Shown here piece by piece: positions 26,454 through 36,600 of a stretch of 54,514 nt of DNA. Every line of letters starts with the position of its first letter. Within the stretch, counting starts at the first letter, position 1. This stretch comes from Chromera velia (taxonomy: Eukaryota; Sar; Chromeraceae). Under the pieces are notes generated by a model that worked only from the letters and a program-made list of their open reading frames with translations, had not been told where the DNA came from and ran no database searches. The translations under genes were made by a program, and so were the position numbers. The stretch spans positions 1 through 54,514 of the forward strand of contig JAHBMJ010000183.1 of assembly GCA_018398765.1 (NCBI GenBank), read 5' to 3'.

Positions 26454-28492
26454 CGCACACACACACACTCATCAAATCAAGCACAGAGGACGGGAGGGAC
26501 TTACGATGGCAGTCCAACTCGAGGGCTTCGTAGGATCCCTGCAGGCACTGGATCTCTTGGGACTCTCCCTCCTTTCCGTATCCTTCTTTGCACGTGACAA
26601 CGGAGACAGACCCGTGAGCGTTCCCTCCGAACTTCACTTCATACCGATCCGACACAGCGGGCGAAATGGGGAAAGCCTCAAAGGGGGGGCATTCAGCTGC
26701 AGAATCACAGACAGAGTGAGAAACGGAATTATTCATGTGACGACGGACTTCAACACATATCACACGCACAAGGTTAGTTTCTCACTTTTTCTCACTTGTC
26801 TAAAACCCAACCGCCTAGCTGTCCGACTCACCGAAGCACTGCAGTAACAGAAAGTCCCACACGCCTTTATTTTCATACAGAATTTATTTTAGTACAGAAA
26901 AAGAATGCATGCACCGACTCACCGAAGCACTGCAGCAACGGAAAGTCCCACACGCCTTTATTTTTATACAGAATTTATTTTAGTACAGAAAAAGAATGCA
27001 TGCACCGACTCACCGAAGCACTGCAGCAACGGAAAGTCCCACACGCCGCCCCTGCAGTAGACTCTCTCCTCCTTCGGCCGAGTGCGTGTTGATGCAGGAG
27101 CGTACCCTTCTTCACAGACAATGGGGATGAAATCTCCGTAGCGAGTCGCCTTCTGGAGATCTCCAAGACCGAAACCCTCCTGCAGTCTGTAGTGGCCGTC
27201 CGTCGGCATCTCAAATGCCGGACAGTCAAGTTGGCAATCCAGCGTCTGAGCTCCCCATTCACCGTCAGCACACCAGACAATCTGAGGGTCTGTGCCTGTT
27301 GACTTCGAATACCCCTCTGCGCATGTGACGTTGCGAGTTGCCCCATGTCTGAGAGACCCGGCGCCCCTTCTGGGGGACACCACATACGCACCATTCAGGT
27401 CTGTGTACTCTGGACAAAGAGGGTAGCAGGACAGGGCAGGTTTAGTCCACTCCCCGTCGATGCACGCAACCGTGCGAGAGGTGTCGGTAATGCCCTCGGC
27501 AGGCGCCGTTCCCCCAGGGCAGACGACCTGCAGCTGGGTGTTGTGCCTCCTCGACTCTGTGAAACCAGCCACGGCTAGCTCGGGGGGAGGAGAGTACATC
27601 GTTGTGCAGTCAGCTGCAGAGATAGATGAGGATGTTGCAGACAGGCCAAACATAAAAAGAAGAAAATGCAGGAGACGAAAATAAAGTGACAGAAACGCAG
27701 AAAGTGAGACAGGACAACCCGCAGTATATCATTTACACAGACATAAGAGTAGAAAGCAGAATGCCTCACTGTTGGACCGACTGGCAGAAGCTTTTTCTCA
27801 TTTTCCACTGCGTGACGCAAGCAGGCCTCTTCTATAATTGAAGTTCATGCAGCACCAGGCCCATTCAAGGCTTCTTATGCACCTGGCCATCCGGGCTTTC
27901 CCATGTTCTTCCAGCAAGTCCTGAAAAAAATGTCCCTACACATACAATCGCACACGATTGCCCACTCCCACAAGAGCTCATCTTTTTCAAACTCACCCAT
28001 GCATTGAATTGTGGGGATTTCCCACTCTCCCTTTCCCTTGCACATGACGACCTCGTCCTCCCTCGCCGGATCGTTTGAGGAGAATCCCTTCTGACAGGAG
28101 ATCCGTCTCCAGTCTCCAAACCCATTCCCATCACTTCCCCCCACCAACAGATGCCTTGAGAACGTCTGGAGGTACTCCTCGAACATCGGGCACTTCGAGT
28201 GACACGTGCACGAGCAGAGGTTCTTCGGGTCGTTCAAGGGATCACAGTCCTCCCCTCCCTCCAACTGCCCGTTGCCGCATGCAGTTGTCCTGCCTGCAGG
28301 CAGCAGTAAGGGAGGGGAAAGGATGGGAGCCATCCCGTCCAATCCAAAGAAAGTCATTCATTCATACGGAAAAGGCAGAAGTGAAGAGACTGCTTCTTCG
28401 TCTTCTTCTTCTGCCCCTGTCCTCGCTGTATGCATTTACTTTTATACAGAATTCTTTCATACGGTAAGAAAACAAAAAAGAAAGACTTCTTC

Positions 28493-28524
<32 letters not shown>

Positions 28525-31500
28525 CTTCTTCTGCCCCTGTCTTCACTGTAACGTCTCAGAAGCAGACTTGATCATTCATTTGAAGACGCAAGCCGACCTA
28601 GATCCATGCATGCATCGATGATGCATCACACAGGCTTGTTCTAATTTGTTCACATTTCTTTTCTTTTTCTCTTTTCCACACAGCTTCGACGAGCAACAGA
28701 GCTTCGATCTGCCAGAGAGAATAGCGGGCTCTCGTTTAACCCCCCTTCTCCCATTTCTCTACCAGCGAAAACGCACAAGTCTATCCTTGTAGAACCTAAG
28801 CATGGATACCCCCCGACTGACGCACGCACGCACCTGCCAGACCGTCCAGGCCGTCTATCGTCTGTGCGACCTGCACAAGGGAATCTGCCTGAGACTTCAT
28901 CACAAACTTAGCGGCGTAGAGGAGACCTGCATGAGGGAGAGATGAGACAAGAGAGACAGGGCCAAGCAAAGTGAATGAAACATGTACGTTGGATTTATTC
29001 GCGTCTCATGTATCGTGTAAGAACATGTTTATTCATCCACCTGCAGAGGAACAAACGACAAATATTCATTCTTGCTTGCCCACTATCGTTGTTTGTGACT
29101 TGGTGACTTCAGTCATAGAAACACAAAGGAAGGCACATAATCTCACCGTCCCCCAACCAAACCCACGAACCCTTATTAAAAAAAAAACACGGACCGTCAA
29201 AGCAATGCTTGGCCTCCACTCCACACCCGAGCACCCACTGGCCCTCCTGAGCAGGCTTGGACCCCTCATCTCCCGAGAGATGGGGATCCGATGCCGTCTG
29301 CTTGAATCCCCCCCCGATCTCAAAGGCGCTCCCTGCCAATTGTTCTTTGTAGATTGAGAGCTGCATGCATCGATGCCAACAAGGATCAATGGGTCAACTG
29401 ATGTGAATGAAGCCACGCAACACAAAGAGAATAATGAGATTCGAGAAGAAATCAAGTCAGAGGCGTAAATCCTCGAAGAAGCAAATTTCAAACCTCTTTT
29501 GTTCGCGTTGATGCACGATGAGACCGATTGAAGATGCAAGGTCATCATGTGGTCTTCAATGAACTCTCCTACTTCCAAATGCACATTCCTCTTCTGGTCC
29601 TTCCTACCCACCCTCATCATTCCTCCAGCAGTGTATCCCGAGAAGACAAAACTCTGCACATGGCCAAAGCAGGTTTCCACAAAGTACCCTCCCCCCCCTG
29701 TGTCTGCGCCTGCTTGTGTCCCCCCCTCCTCTCCCTCCTCCGAACTGGCCGAGTCCCCTTGCCAAAGAAAACCGACACGGAGACCGGTCAGCTCCTTCTT
29801 CAGGGATGGAAGCGCAACAATCTGCATTCATTCATTCATTGGCAAGTGAAGGCGTCGGTGGGGTCAGTAAGTGTACGTGTTTATTGAGTATGGGAGTGCT
29901 TTTTGTTCTGCTCCTCTGTTGTGCAAATGCAGAAAGAAATCAGTCATGGAAAGCGTTCGGAAAAGAAGAAAAACTCCGATGCCATCAAAGAAGGGGCAGA
30001 CAACGAGCAAAAAGACAAAAAAAAGTCATGAATCGAGAAAGACGCTGTCATGACGACAAAGAGAAACCAATGCACCCAGAAACCTCAAGAGAGAAAAAGG
30101 CGAACAATCAGGAAATGTTTCCAAGGGGAACCTTCACAAACAAGCAAAGAAGATTGAAAGACTGAAGCACGAAGCAAATATCCGGCTCAGGGGGGTAAAT
30201 TTGTCCCCCGACGGTTCGCAAAGAGCCCTTTTTCTTTCTTTTACGAAAACCTTTCGACTTTCCAATTTCGTTGTCCTTTTCACTCATCCTTTTCAGACCT
30301 CACCTGAAAACCGTGTCCGTTGTCGAAGAGCACCTGTTTTCTTTTTCCCGCCGCAGAGGCAGCAAACTTGAGGGTGAGGTAAATAGTGAAACCGTTCGCG
30401 AGCCCGTCTCCCCTGCGGGAATAGAACAGACCCGTGAAAGAGTGGAATAGGAGGAATGCCGTTGCGAGTCCTATCCCATGCGCAACCACAAACCATATAG
30501 CCACCTATATGCCCGCTTTGCCGTTCTCTCCCACCGTGCATACACGCATACGTTTTCCGGTGTTGTTCTTTCCAGATTGGGACTCTTCATCCATTTGCAT
30601 GCAGAGACAATCAGCGATTGCGTGAAAGAAAAAGAAATGATTTTGGCTCTTTCGACAGAAAAGCATTTGGGTCAAAATGGGAAGAATGTCTTTAAAAGAA
30701 GGCACGAGACACACAGAGCTATCACATCGTGGAGGAGCGAAGAAAGGCGAGAAGGAACAAAAACAAAAATATATGGCGCCTTTTGTCTCTTTTTTTCTCT
30801 TCTCCTGTCTTCCGTTTTCCGAGTCTGACCTTATCAATGGAGGCATCATCCCATGAATCCTCAGAGCCCCCCCGTAATGGAAGAGGACTCCTTTGGCAAA
30901 CGAGACGCGACCCCCCAAAGGTTGGACGAATGAGAGCTGGTCGGGGAGAGTGCCTTCCTCATTCGGCCAGGTCTCAATATGATTAAATCCTGTACGCTTG
31001 ACGGATGTGAAACCGAAAGTGATCTCTTCAAAAGCTCCAACAGGGACAGAAGTTATAGAGTCGTCTGACTTCGTGTCATCTTCCCCCTTGGATGACTTTT
31101 GTTGTAGAAAATCCGTAAAATACCCCCCTGGCTCTCTTCTTCGTCTGCGTTTTTCTCTTCTTTTCTCTTTTGTTGTATCTTTTGTATCTTCTGACGACAC
31201 ATCTGTCTCCTCACTAAAATTTAAACTTGGAGGCCCCGGCGTGCCTCTGTGAAGATGAGAGGGATCCTCTTCCTCCTCTTCCTCTTCTGAATCACTCAAA
31301 TCTGAATCACCTTCCTCCTCTTCCCCCTCCTCCTCCTTCTCCTCCATCTCAACAAAAGAAGACCCCCCTAAACTTCCCCCCCCCTCTCTCCTCTCATCCG
31401 TCTCCCTCCCCCCCAGGTCCGATTCCCGACCCCGGGAGGAAGAGAGACCCCACGACTCCATCAAGTCAGGCCCCAAAGAGACAGACGCATCGTTGCGAAG

Positions 31501-32294
31501 CACAGACTCCCTCAGTGCAGCAAAACGCATCGAGGCACTCACCCCCACCTGCTGCTGTTGGTGTCTCTCCTGAAAAAGAGGATGAGTCTTCTGGGGTGCG
31601 GACGGAGAAAAAGAAACCGCCCCTTGACTCTCCTGGTTCGAACTGCTTACTTCCTCATTCTCACTTTCTCCCTGCCGGGCTGTATGAACTGCATCTGCGG
31701 TCTTCCGTCGATTTCGGGCCTTTCTGTGACTCTCTTCATTTCCACCTGCACACAGCGGCACATAGAAGGTGAGCGAGCGAGCGAGCTACTGAGTGAGTCA
31801 GTGTACGTCTAGATAGAGAAACCGTGGGATATTGAGGTGCGGGAGCGGGGAAGAAGGGGAAGTGGAGCACATATGCTGTCATACAGACAAGCTCAAATTC
31901 GATCGAGCAGGGAACTGCAAGATATTGACAAGCCAGTATCAACCATTTGCTCCTCCTTTGTCTTTTCCAATACTCTCCTTCCTCTCCCTCCCTCTCTCTT
32001 GGTCTGCCTCTTTCTTTGTCAACCATTGTGCTCGTCAGTTAGACAAAAGACTCGGACGACAGAGGGGGGGGAAGTGAAGGATGGCGGGAAAGATTAAAAA
32101 AAGCTGAGAGAGTCTCCGTACCTTTCTGCCCCAGAAGAATTCCGTCCCCAACTCCCAAGACACCCTGCAGAATGCGGGTGCATTAAAAATGCAGTGAGAA
32201 AGCTCTTTATGCTAATGTCCGCAGAATCATATTCATATACAAGTGTGCACTTGGAGAACCTTCTGTGTCGAAATGGGCTCTCTCCCCTGTGCCT

Positions 32295-32326
<32 letters not shown>

Positions 32327-32649
32327 TCCTGCCTGCCTGCTTGCCTGCCTGCCTGCCTGCCTCAGAAGGCAGGGCCAGAGAAGCGCATGCTTTTGCGTCA
32401 AAGACACGGTTTTTTCTGTCACGCAGGCGTCCATGCAATAAAACCACGTTGAATTGCATGCATGCAAATTCAGGACAGCGTCTCGATTACTTCAACGAAA
32501 AGCAATTAATTGCATGCAGAGCCGAATGAGGGAGAAGCAGGCAGAGAGAGAATCAGACTCACCTTGTTCTGCCACAATAAACAAATCGCCACCAAACAAA
32601 TAAAGGGAAAGCGCCCCAGACCCGTGACAAGTCGAGGTCGCCTCCTCAT
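10214..32649 (-). CDS. Giant secreted LamG/sushi (CCP) multidomain protein, at least 44 exons
   Basis: Exons, 5' to 3': 32649-32563, 32164-32122, 31745-30830, 30412-30304, 29821-29525, 29360-29195, 28926-28834, 28293-27997, 27613-27014, 26696-26505, 26149-25958, 25592-25430, 24996-24854, 24828-24751, 24508-24324, 23917-23818, 23530-23345, 23116-22853, 22410-22198, 21685-21637, 21330-21164, 20843-20601, 20355-20119, 19935-19723, 19266-19060, 18955-18895, 18477-18320, 17862-17735, 17381-17270, 17053-16998, 16716-16621, 16412-16283, 15941-15853, unresolved 15.8-15.5 kb, 15456-15343, 15072-14994, 14665-14558, 14078-13915, 13635-13542, 13456-13295, 13056-12955, 12595-12538, 11998-11802, 11167-10214. 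Phases agree at nearly every junction. Exceptions are the unresolved part and the exit of 13635-13542: phase 1 at 13542, whereas the next exon needs phase 0, so an earlier donor is possible. The product is about 2,800 residues: signal peptide, acidic linker, LamG-like domain, CGNG Cys-rich motif, about 22 CCP modules, Trp-rich C-terminus. No C-terminal membrane segment is seen, so it is probably secreted. CCP modules bind proteins and glycans; the ligand is unknown. It could be two adjacent genes, but no internal start with a signal peptide was found. Confidence 0.8.
11573..11800. repeat. (CA)n / (GA)n / (GACA)n microsatellite in an intron
   Basis: It lies between the last two exons of the sushi-protein gene and begins right after the donor at 11801. 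Open frames here (Cys-Val or Ser-Leu repeats) are artefacts of the repeat. Confidence 0.95.
14095..14253. repeat. (ATTC)n and (CAGT)n tetranucleotide repeats in an intron
   Basis: They lie immediately upstream (gene sense) of the acceptor for exon 14078-13915. On the gene strand the repeat reads (ACTG)n then (GAAT)n. Confidence 0.9.
15710..15840. repeat. (CA)n and (GACA)n microsatellite at an unresolved exon
   Basis: On the gene strand a run of TG sits where the second half of a CCP module is expected. One continuous reading (about 15785-15670) would translate the repeat as Cys-Val repeats before FRCTEERP and a GTGAGT donor. A splice acceptor right before that piece is absent. Repeat expansion may have altered this exon. 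Confidence 0.6.
17418..17545. repeat. Direct duplication flanking AT-rich insert (locus A)
   Basis: Copies GAGC.CACTCACGGC.TCCACACCCACAG lie at 17418-17446 and 17517-17545 (two mismatches). Between them is a 70-base insert starting ATTCATTTTTATTCACAACG and ending in (GAAT)n. It is intronic, close to the acceptor of exon 17381-17270. Confidence 0.85.
19623..19766. repeat. Direct duplication of an exon end with donor, flanking AT-rich insert (locus B)
   Basis: Two identical 51-base copies (19623-19673 and 19716-19766) contain the last 44 coding bases of exon 19935-19723 plus its GTACGT donor. The 42-base insert between them reads ACATTTATTTTCATGCAGAA and onward. Perfect identity suggests a recent event. 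The downstream copy offers a second usable donor at 19629. Confidence 0.9.
21672..21784. repeat. Direct duplication of an acceptor and exon start, flanking AT-rich insert (locus D)
   Basis: Copies around GTCCTCTGCAGATAG lie at 21681 and 21754 (period 73). Each carries the gene-strand acceptor and first bases of exon 21685-21637. The insert includes CGCATTTTATTTCATAC and A11. The outer copy would encode EDFPEF and run into the insert. Confidence 0.85.
24575..24618. repeat. Alternating (GT)/(GC) purine-pyrimidine tract
   Basis: GTGTGTGCGCGCGCGTGTAC followed by GCGCGCGTGCGTGTGG, a Z-DNA-prone sequence inside an intron of the sushi-protein gene. A similar tract lies at 18168-18211. Confidence 0.8.
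26825..27047. repeat. 91-bp tandem triplication of exon end, donor and AT-rich insert (locus C)
   Basis: Three copies of a 41-base unit (26825-26865, 26916-26956, 27007-27047) contain the end of exon 27613-27014 and its GTGAGT donor. Two similar inserts separate them, each TTTATTTT.ATACAGAATT followed by TATTTTAGTACAGAAAAAG and ATGCATGC. The copy nearest the exon is taken as functional because it alone continues the CCP frame. Confidence 0.9.
28383..28550. repeat. Direct duplication flanking AT-rich insert (locus E)
   Basis: Two (CTT)n-rich copies end in TTCTGCCCCTGTC.TC.CTGTA (28410-28430 and 28530-28550). They flank an insert (28431-28483) with TTTACTTTTATACAGAATTC and TTTCATACGG. It is intronic in the sushi-protein gene. 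Confidence 0.75.
29195..31745 (-). other. Acidic linker and LamG/ConA-like domain region (exons 3-6)
   Basis: Exon 3 opens with about 220 residues that are Glu-, Ser- and Arg-rich, with long Glu runs near 31260-31350. The folded part starts at [20 protein letters not shown] and continues [20 protein letters not shown] (exons 3-4), [31 protein letters not shown] (exon 5), then [10 protein letters not shown] and [15 protein letters not shown] (exon 6), ending LLYAAKFV in exon 7. The order [12 protein letters not shown], then a short strand with IYKxQLAG, then FDGxLYxAKFV, matches laminin-G/pentraxin-type beta sandwiches. This is assigned by pattern, not by a search. The exon 5 donor is an unusual GTCTCA, chosen because it alone keeps the frame. 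Confidence 0.55.
32293..32362. repeat. (CCTG)n tetranucleotide repeat in intron 1
   Basis: It lies in the first intron of the sushi-protein gene, between the signal-peptide exon and the 43-base exon 2. Confidence 0.9.
32563..32649 (-). other. Signal-peptide exon of the sushi-protein gene
   Basis: Starts with [20 protein letters not shown] and ends AICLLWQNK before a GTGAGT donor. A basic n-region is followed by a hydrophobic core, a normal signal peptide. The next exon is only 43 bases long and ends in phase 1. The large acidic exon 3 completes that codon exactly. Confidence 0.8.
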
Positions 32650-33641
32650 TTTTTCAAAACCAAAACTTGTCTGTTGACTCTTCTGCCAATTCTCGTTCAA
32701 TTCTTTGAGACAACGATTAAATAATTGAACTGGACGTCTTTGCCCAATGAACGCCTTAATTAGTACAGAAAGTCTTTCGTCCACCGTCGGACTGCACTTC
32801 AAGCACCCCCTCTGTGGAAAAGGAGCCGTCTACGCGTGGCAGACTTGGACATTAAATTTCGATTCGGAATTAGATTGGTTTTTTGAGCACAGCGTGTCAG
32901 AACTGAGCAAGAGAAAGGCTGACGGTTCCGCGACCAAAGAACCTATGTGCATTAAGCGGGAGGTCAAAGGACTGACAACATCCTCTCCTCGTCTGTCTGT
33001 CTGTCGGTCTCCCAATGAAAGGCGTTGGCCGACACTGTACACTTACGTCGATCCTATATAGCGCTAGCTAGCTGTTTGAATGCATGCGGTGTAAGTACCG
33101 ATCGACCTGCGTCTGCATGTATCTGCATGCATTGCATGGGCCCCGCCGTACTTTTTTTATCATTGCTGTGAGCGATTGGTCCCGGAAAGCGCATGCAATC
33201 GCTGTTTTTCACCGAAAATCGATTTTTTGTTCGAAATGAGGTAAAAAAACTCGATCGATCGAGTTTTTACGGCTTTTGAAGCTGTAGAAAAATTCGAATT
33301 CTTGGATTTTTATACGTGTGTGCAGTGAAAAATTTACTGCTTAATTGAGCAGGTTTAATTAAATTGAGCTTTCCGGGGCCATCATCTGTATGGACACTAA
33401 TTTAATTTGTGCATATATGCATGGAATTTAAAGAGAAAATCATTCCATGCATGCATGCATGCATGCAATTCATGTACTGAGTCCTCTGCATGAACTTTCC
33501 TCTCATTCGACGCACTTTGAAGAGCCCGCTCCCGGTATGCCCTGTGCGCAGCTTTCTCTGAGACCTCGTCTGATCTGTACGTAAGAAAAAGCACGTGGAA
33601 CTTTTATTCTTCCAAAGAACCCAAGGTGCCCGGGAAGCAAC
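32650..33641. promoter_or_regulatory. Divergent intergenic region (putative bidirectional promoter)
   Basis: This 992-base gap separates the two start codons of the oppositely transcribed giant genes, so it must hold both 5' regions. It contains palindromes: AAAAACTCGATC and its mirror (33245-33268), (GATC)n at 33251-33262, TGCATGCA runs at 33450-33468, and GCTAGCTAGC near 33064. No TATA box can be assigned with confidence. Confidence 0.5.
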
Positions 33642-36600
33642 ATGCAGATTCGCTGTGTGTTGCTCTGGGGCTGCACAGTCTCTCTTCTACCTCAGCTGGT
33701 AGACTGTGCGCTCGGTGAGTACTTCATTTTCTCTTTGTTCATTCACTCACGACCTTCAGACTCTGTCCATATATTGGTGTACATAATTGTTTTTGCAAAA
33801 ACGTGTGCGTATGTGGATTTGTGCGTGCAGATGAATGCTCCCTGCTGACACACAACTGCGCAGAAACGGCGGCATGTAGCGACACTGTGTCGTCCTTCAC
33901 ATGCTCTTGTAACAACGGGTACAGTGGAGATGGGATCACTTGCTCAGGTCTGTCTTTTGGGTCTTACAACTGAAGCGCGCTCCAAGATTGGATCAGAAAC
34001 AGTGTACGACAGACAAACCTTGTCTATTCAGGTGCGAGGGCCTGATTCGCGAAACCAAGATATTTGCACGTATTTTTCTCTCAATTTGCCCTCGATTGTG
34101 TGCAGACATTGATGAATGTACTACCGGAGTTCATAACTGCGCTGCCGACGTCATGTTCCCTTTTCGGTACTGCGAGAACTCAGTCGGATCCTTTATTTGC
34201 GACCTCCCGTCGGCGGGGGATCAAGACGCCGCCAGGGCAGATCCCGCGGCATCTGCTGCTGCGATTCTGCTCGCAACAAGCGATGAAGACATTCTACAGG
34301 GTCTGGAAACAGTCGCAGCCACCTCAGATTCTTTTGTATCTTTGCCTGACGAGGTCATAGCGGTTGTCGATAAGGCAGTCGGGGCGACAGAGAATGTGCT
34401 GACAAGTCTGGAAACGAGCATCCCGCCAACGTTTGAGCTTGTCAACTCAGTAAATACAAAAATCACCGCCATGGGCAAATTGACCAAGCAGGCAGGGGAG
34501 ACACAGGCAGCCTCTCTCTCCCCAACCTCCGGCGACACCTCATCGAAAGTCGCGAGCACATCCAAAACACTTACTCGGGTCGGTAGACTGTGGTGCTCTC
34601 ATAGGACACTGCGTTTACTCATTCATGGGTGCAATTGACTATTTTTCTCAACGACGCATCTCGTCCTTTCGTGGGGTGGCTGCCGGACTTGAATCTCTGC
34701 GGTTCCAATGAAAAGAGGCTCCACGATTTGTCTGTAGTGGGTTTTCAAAATAAAAATTGAATCCTTCTGTTTTGTGTCTCTCAGGTTGGGGGCACAGTCG
34801 CCCGCATGGCCACTCTTCTGAAGTCCACTGTGGGGGACGACGACGACGCATTTGACCTCCTCTCAGGGAGCACGGAATCCCTTGCGGGCCTCACACAGAC
34901 ACTCACGAGAATGGGCATTGCATCTGGGACTGCGAAGGCTTTCGAGGGGGTACGTCAATGGGGGATTCTGAGATTAGGCAGAGTGTGCACTTTTGAATAT
35001 CGAAACAAACTCCCCGGATGTGGGAAAAGACGGCGTCTGTTTGTGTTTTCTTTCTTTGTGGGGTTCCTTAGAGAGAAGACTCCGTCTTTCCGTCTGGCGA
35101 TGTTTGGTAATTCACAACAACAAAGACACTAAGGCTTAATTTCTCTCGATTTCCATTTTTCGATTCTATGCCGAGTTGAAAAGATACTGAGATCGAGAGT
35201 GAATGCCCGTCCATTCCTCTCTCTTTCGGCCTCGCTTTGGAGTGATTCACAGCTTTTATCTGTCATTCCGATTTCCTTCGATATTTCTCTTCCCACTCTT
35301 ACCCCTTCCCTGTTTGTGCATTGTTCATGTCTCATCTGACGGCGTGGATGCCTTTTTTTCCCTGTAAATGTATCCCTGTTTGTGCATTGTTCAGGTCTCA
35401 TCTGACGGCGTGGATGCCACAGAGCTTGCCAACAGAGAGACAGAGATGAAGGAAGTCTCAAAGGCAGTCATCAGCGGAGCAACGCAACTTTGTGAGTCGA
35501 CCGACTATGCATCGGACCATCAGACCATCAGATTTTTTATTCGTTCTGCAGCAGCGTGTTTTTTACTCCCTTCTTCTGCCCGCCAATCTGAAAAGAAAAC
35601 AGACACAAGAAGGAAAAGAAAGAGATAGACAAAGAATTCCAGTCAAGTGGTGGACAGATACAAACGCCGAATGTGCATCGAAGAAACTGTTACAGAGCCT
35701 TGTGCATGCAGCCCGGCCTTCCAACCGACGGCAAGACGGAAACATTCACAGCCATGCTAACTCTGAACGCGAATCCCCCGACCCCATAGGGAAAGTTTGA
35801 ATAGACACGAGTCTTCTCGAAGTGCTCTTTTTATTTTTATTCCAGTCTCACAGACACAATGCCCCACTTTTTCATGTCATTAACAATCAAATGTGCTTCT
35901 CTTTTCTGCAGCTGCTGCTATGGGTCGGACCCTTCCCGCAGGATCCCAACAGGTGATCTCTCCAGACGGTGCGGGCCTCTCCATCGCCACACAGACCCTC
36001 AACCCCATCGTAGACATTGTGGCAAAGGGGTACTTAGAGGTCCAACTCGGGCGAATCAAGTACAAGGTGGTGTTCTCAGAAGCCCAGAAGACCCGACTGA
36101 TGGAGATCGGCGAGGCAGGGTGCTCAGATGCGAAGTTGGCGTCCCTGTCTGTGGGGAGTTTCGATTGGGACTCGGGGCCGCATGATTACTCTGAAGCGAG
36201 TGCGAACCTGAAGGGGGGGTCAGTCGATCGGTGTGGAGACATCTCTCTCTCCCCCCCCCCCCCCCNNNNNNNNNNCCCCCCCCCTCTCTCTCTGTGTGTG
36301 TGTGTGTGTACTTTTGTCTGCTGTGTGCAATAAAGACATCCATTCGGCTGAATACACCTGTAGTCGTTTGCTTTCCCACTCTATGTGCGTGCATCTAACT
36401 GCATGTCTTTCCTCTCTTTTCTGTCTTCATGCATGCAGGTCCGCTTCTCTCCGCTGGTTCTACTGCGGGAATGACGTGGGGAAGAGCATCTTCGCAGATG
36501 ACTCTGTGATTTTGGAAGTGACTTTGCCCACCACAACGAAGAGCACTCTAAACCTGACGGGAAGACGGAGACGGCTGCAGGACTCCAACAGCACAGAGGA

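Larger units (their letters stand above)
12538..28293 (-). other. Array of about 22 sushi/CCP modules
   Basis: Each module has about 60-75 residues with the pattern C-P-x(12-25)-HG-x4-V-x-C-x(10-25)-C-x-G-x-W-x(4-8)-C. Clear single-exon modules: 26696-26505, 26149-25958, 23530-23345, 23116-22853, 22410-22198, 20843-20601, 20355-20119, 19935-19723 and 19266-19060. Exon 27613-27014 carries three modules without introns. Others are split by an intron before or near the second cysteine (25592-24751, 24508-23818, 21685-21164, 18955-18320, 17862-17270, 17053-16283, 13056-12538). Recognisable pieces include [39 protein letters not shown] and [13 protein letters not shown]. The first module is preceded by [13 protein letters not shown] and [10 protein letters not shown] (exon 28293-27997), like extracellular Cys-rich repeats. 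Module 24996-24751 lacks the usual last cysteine. Confidence 0.8.
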
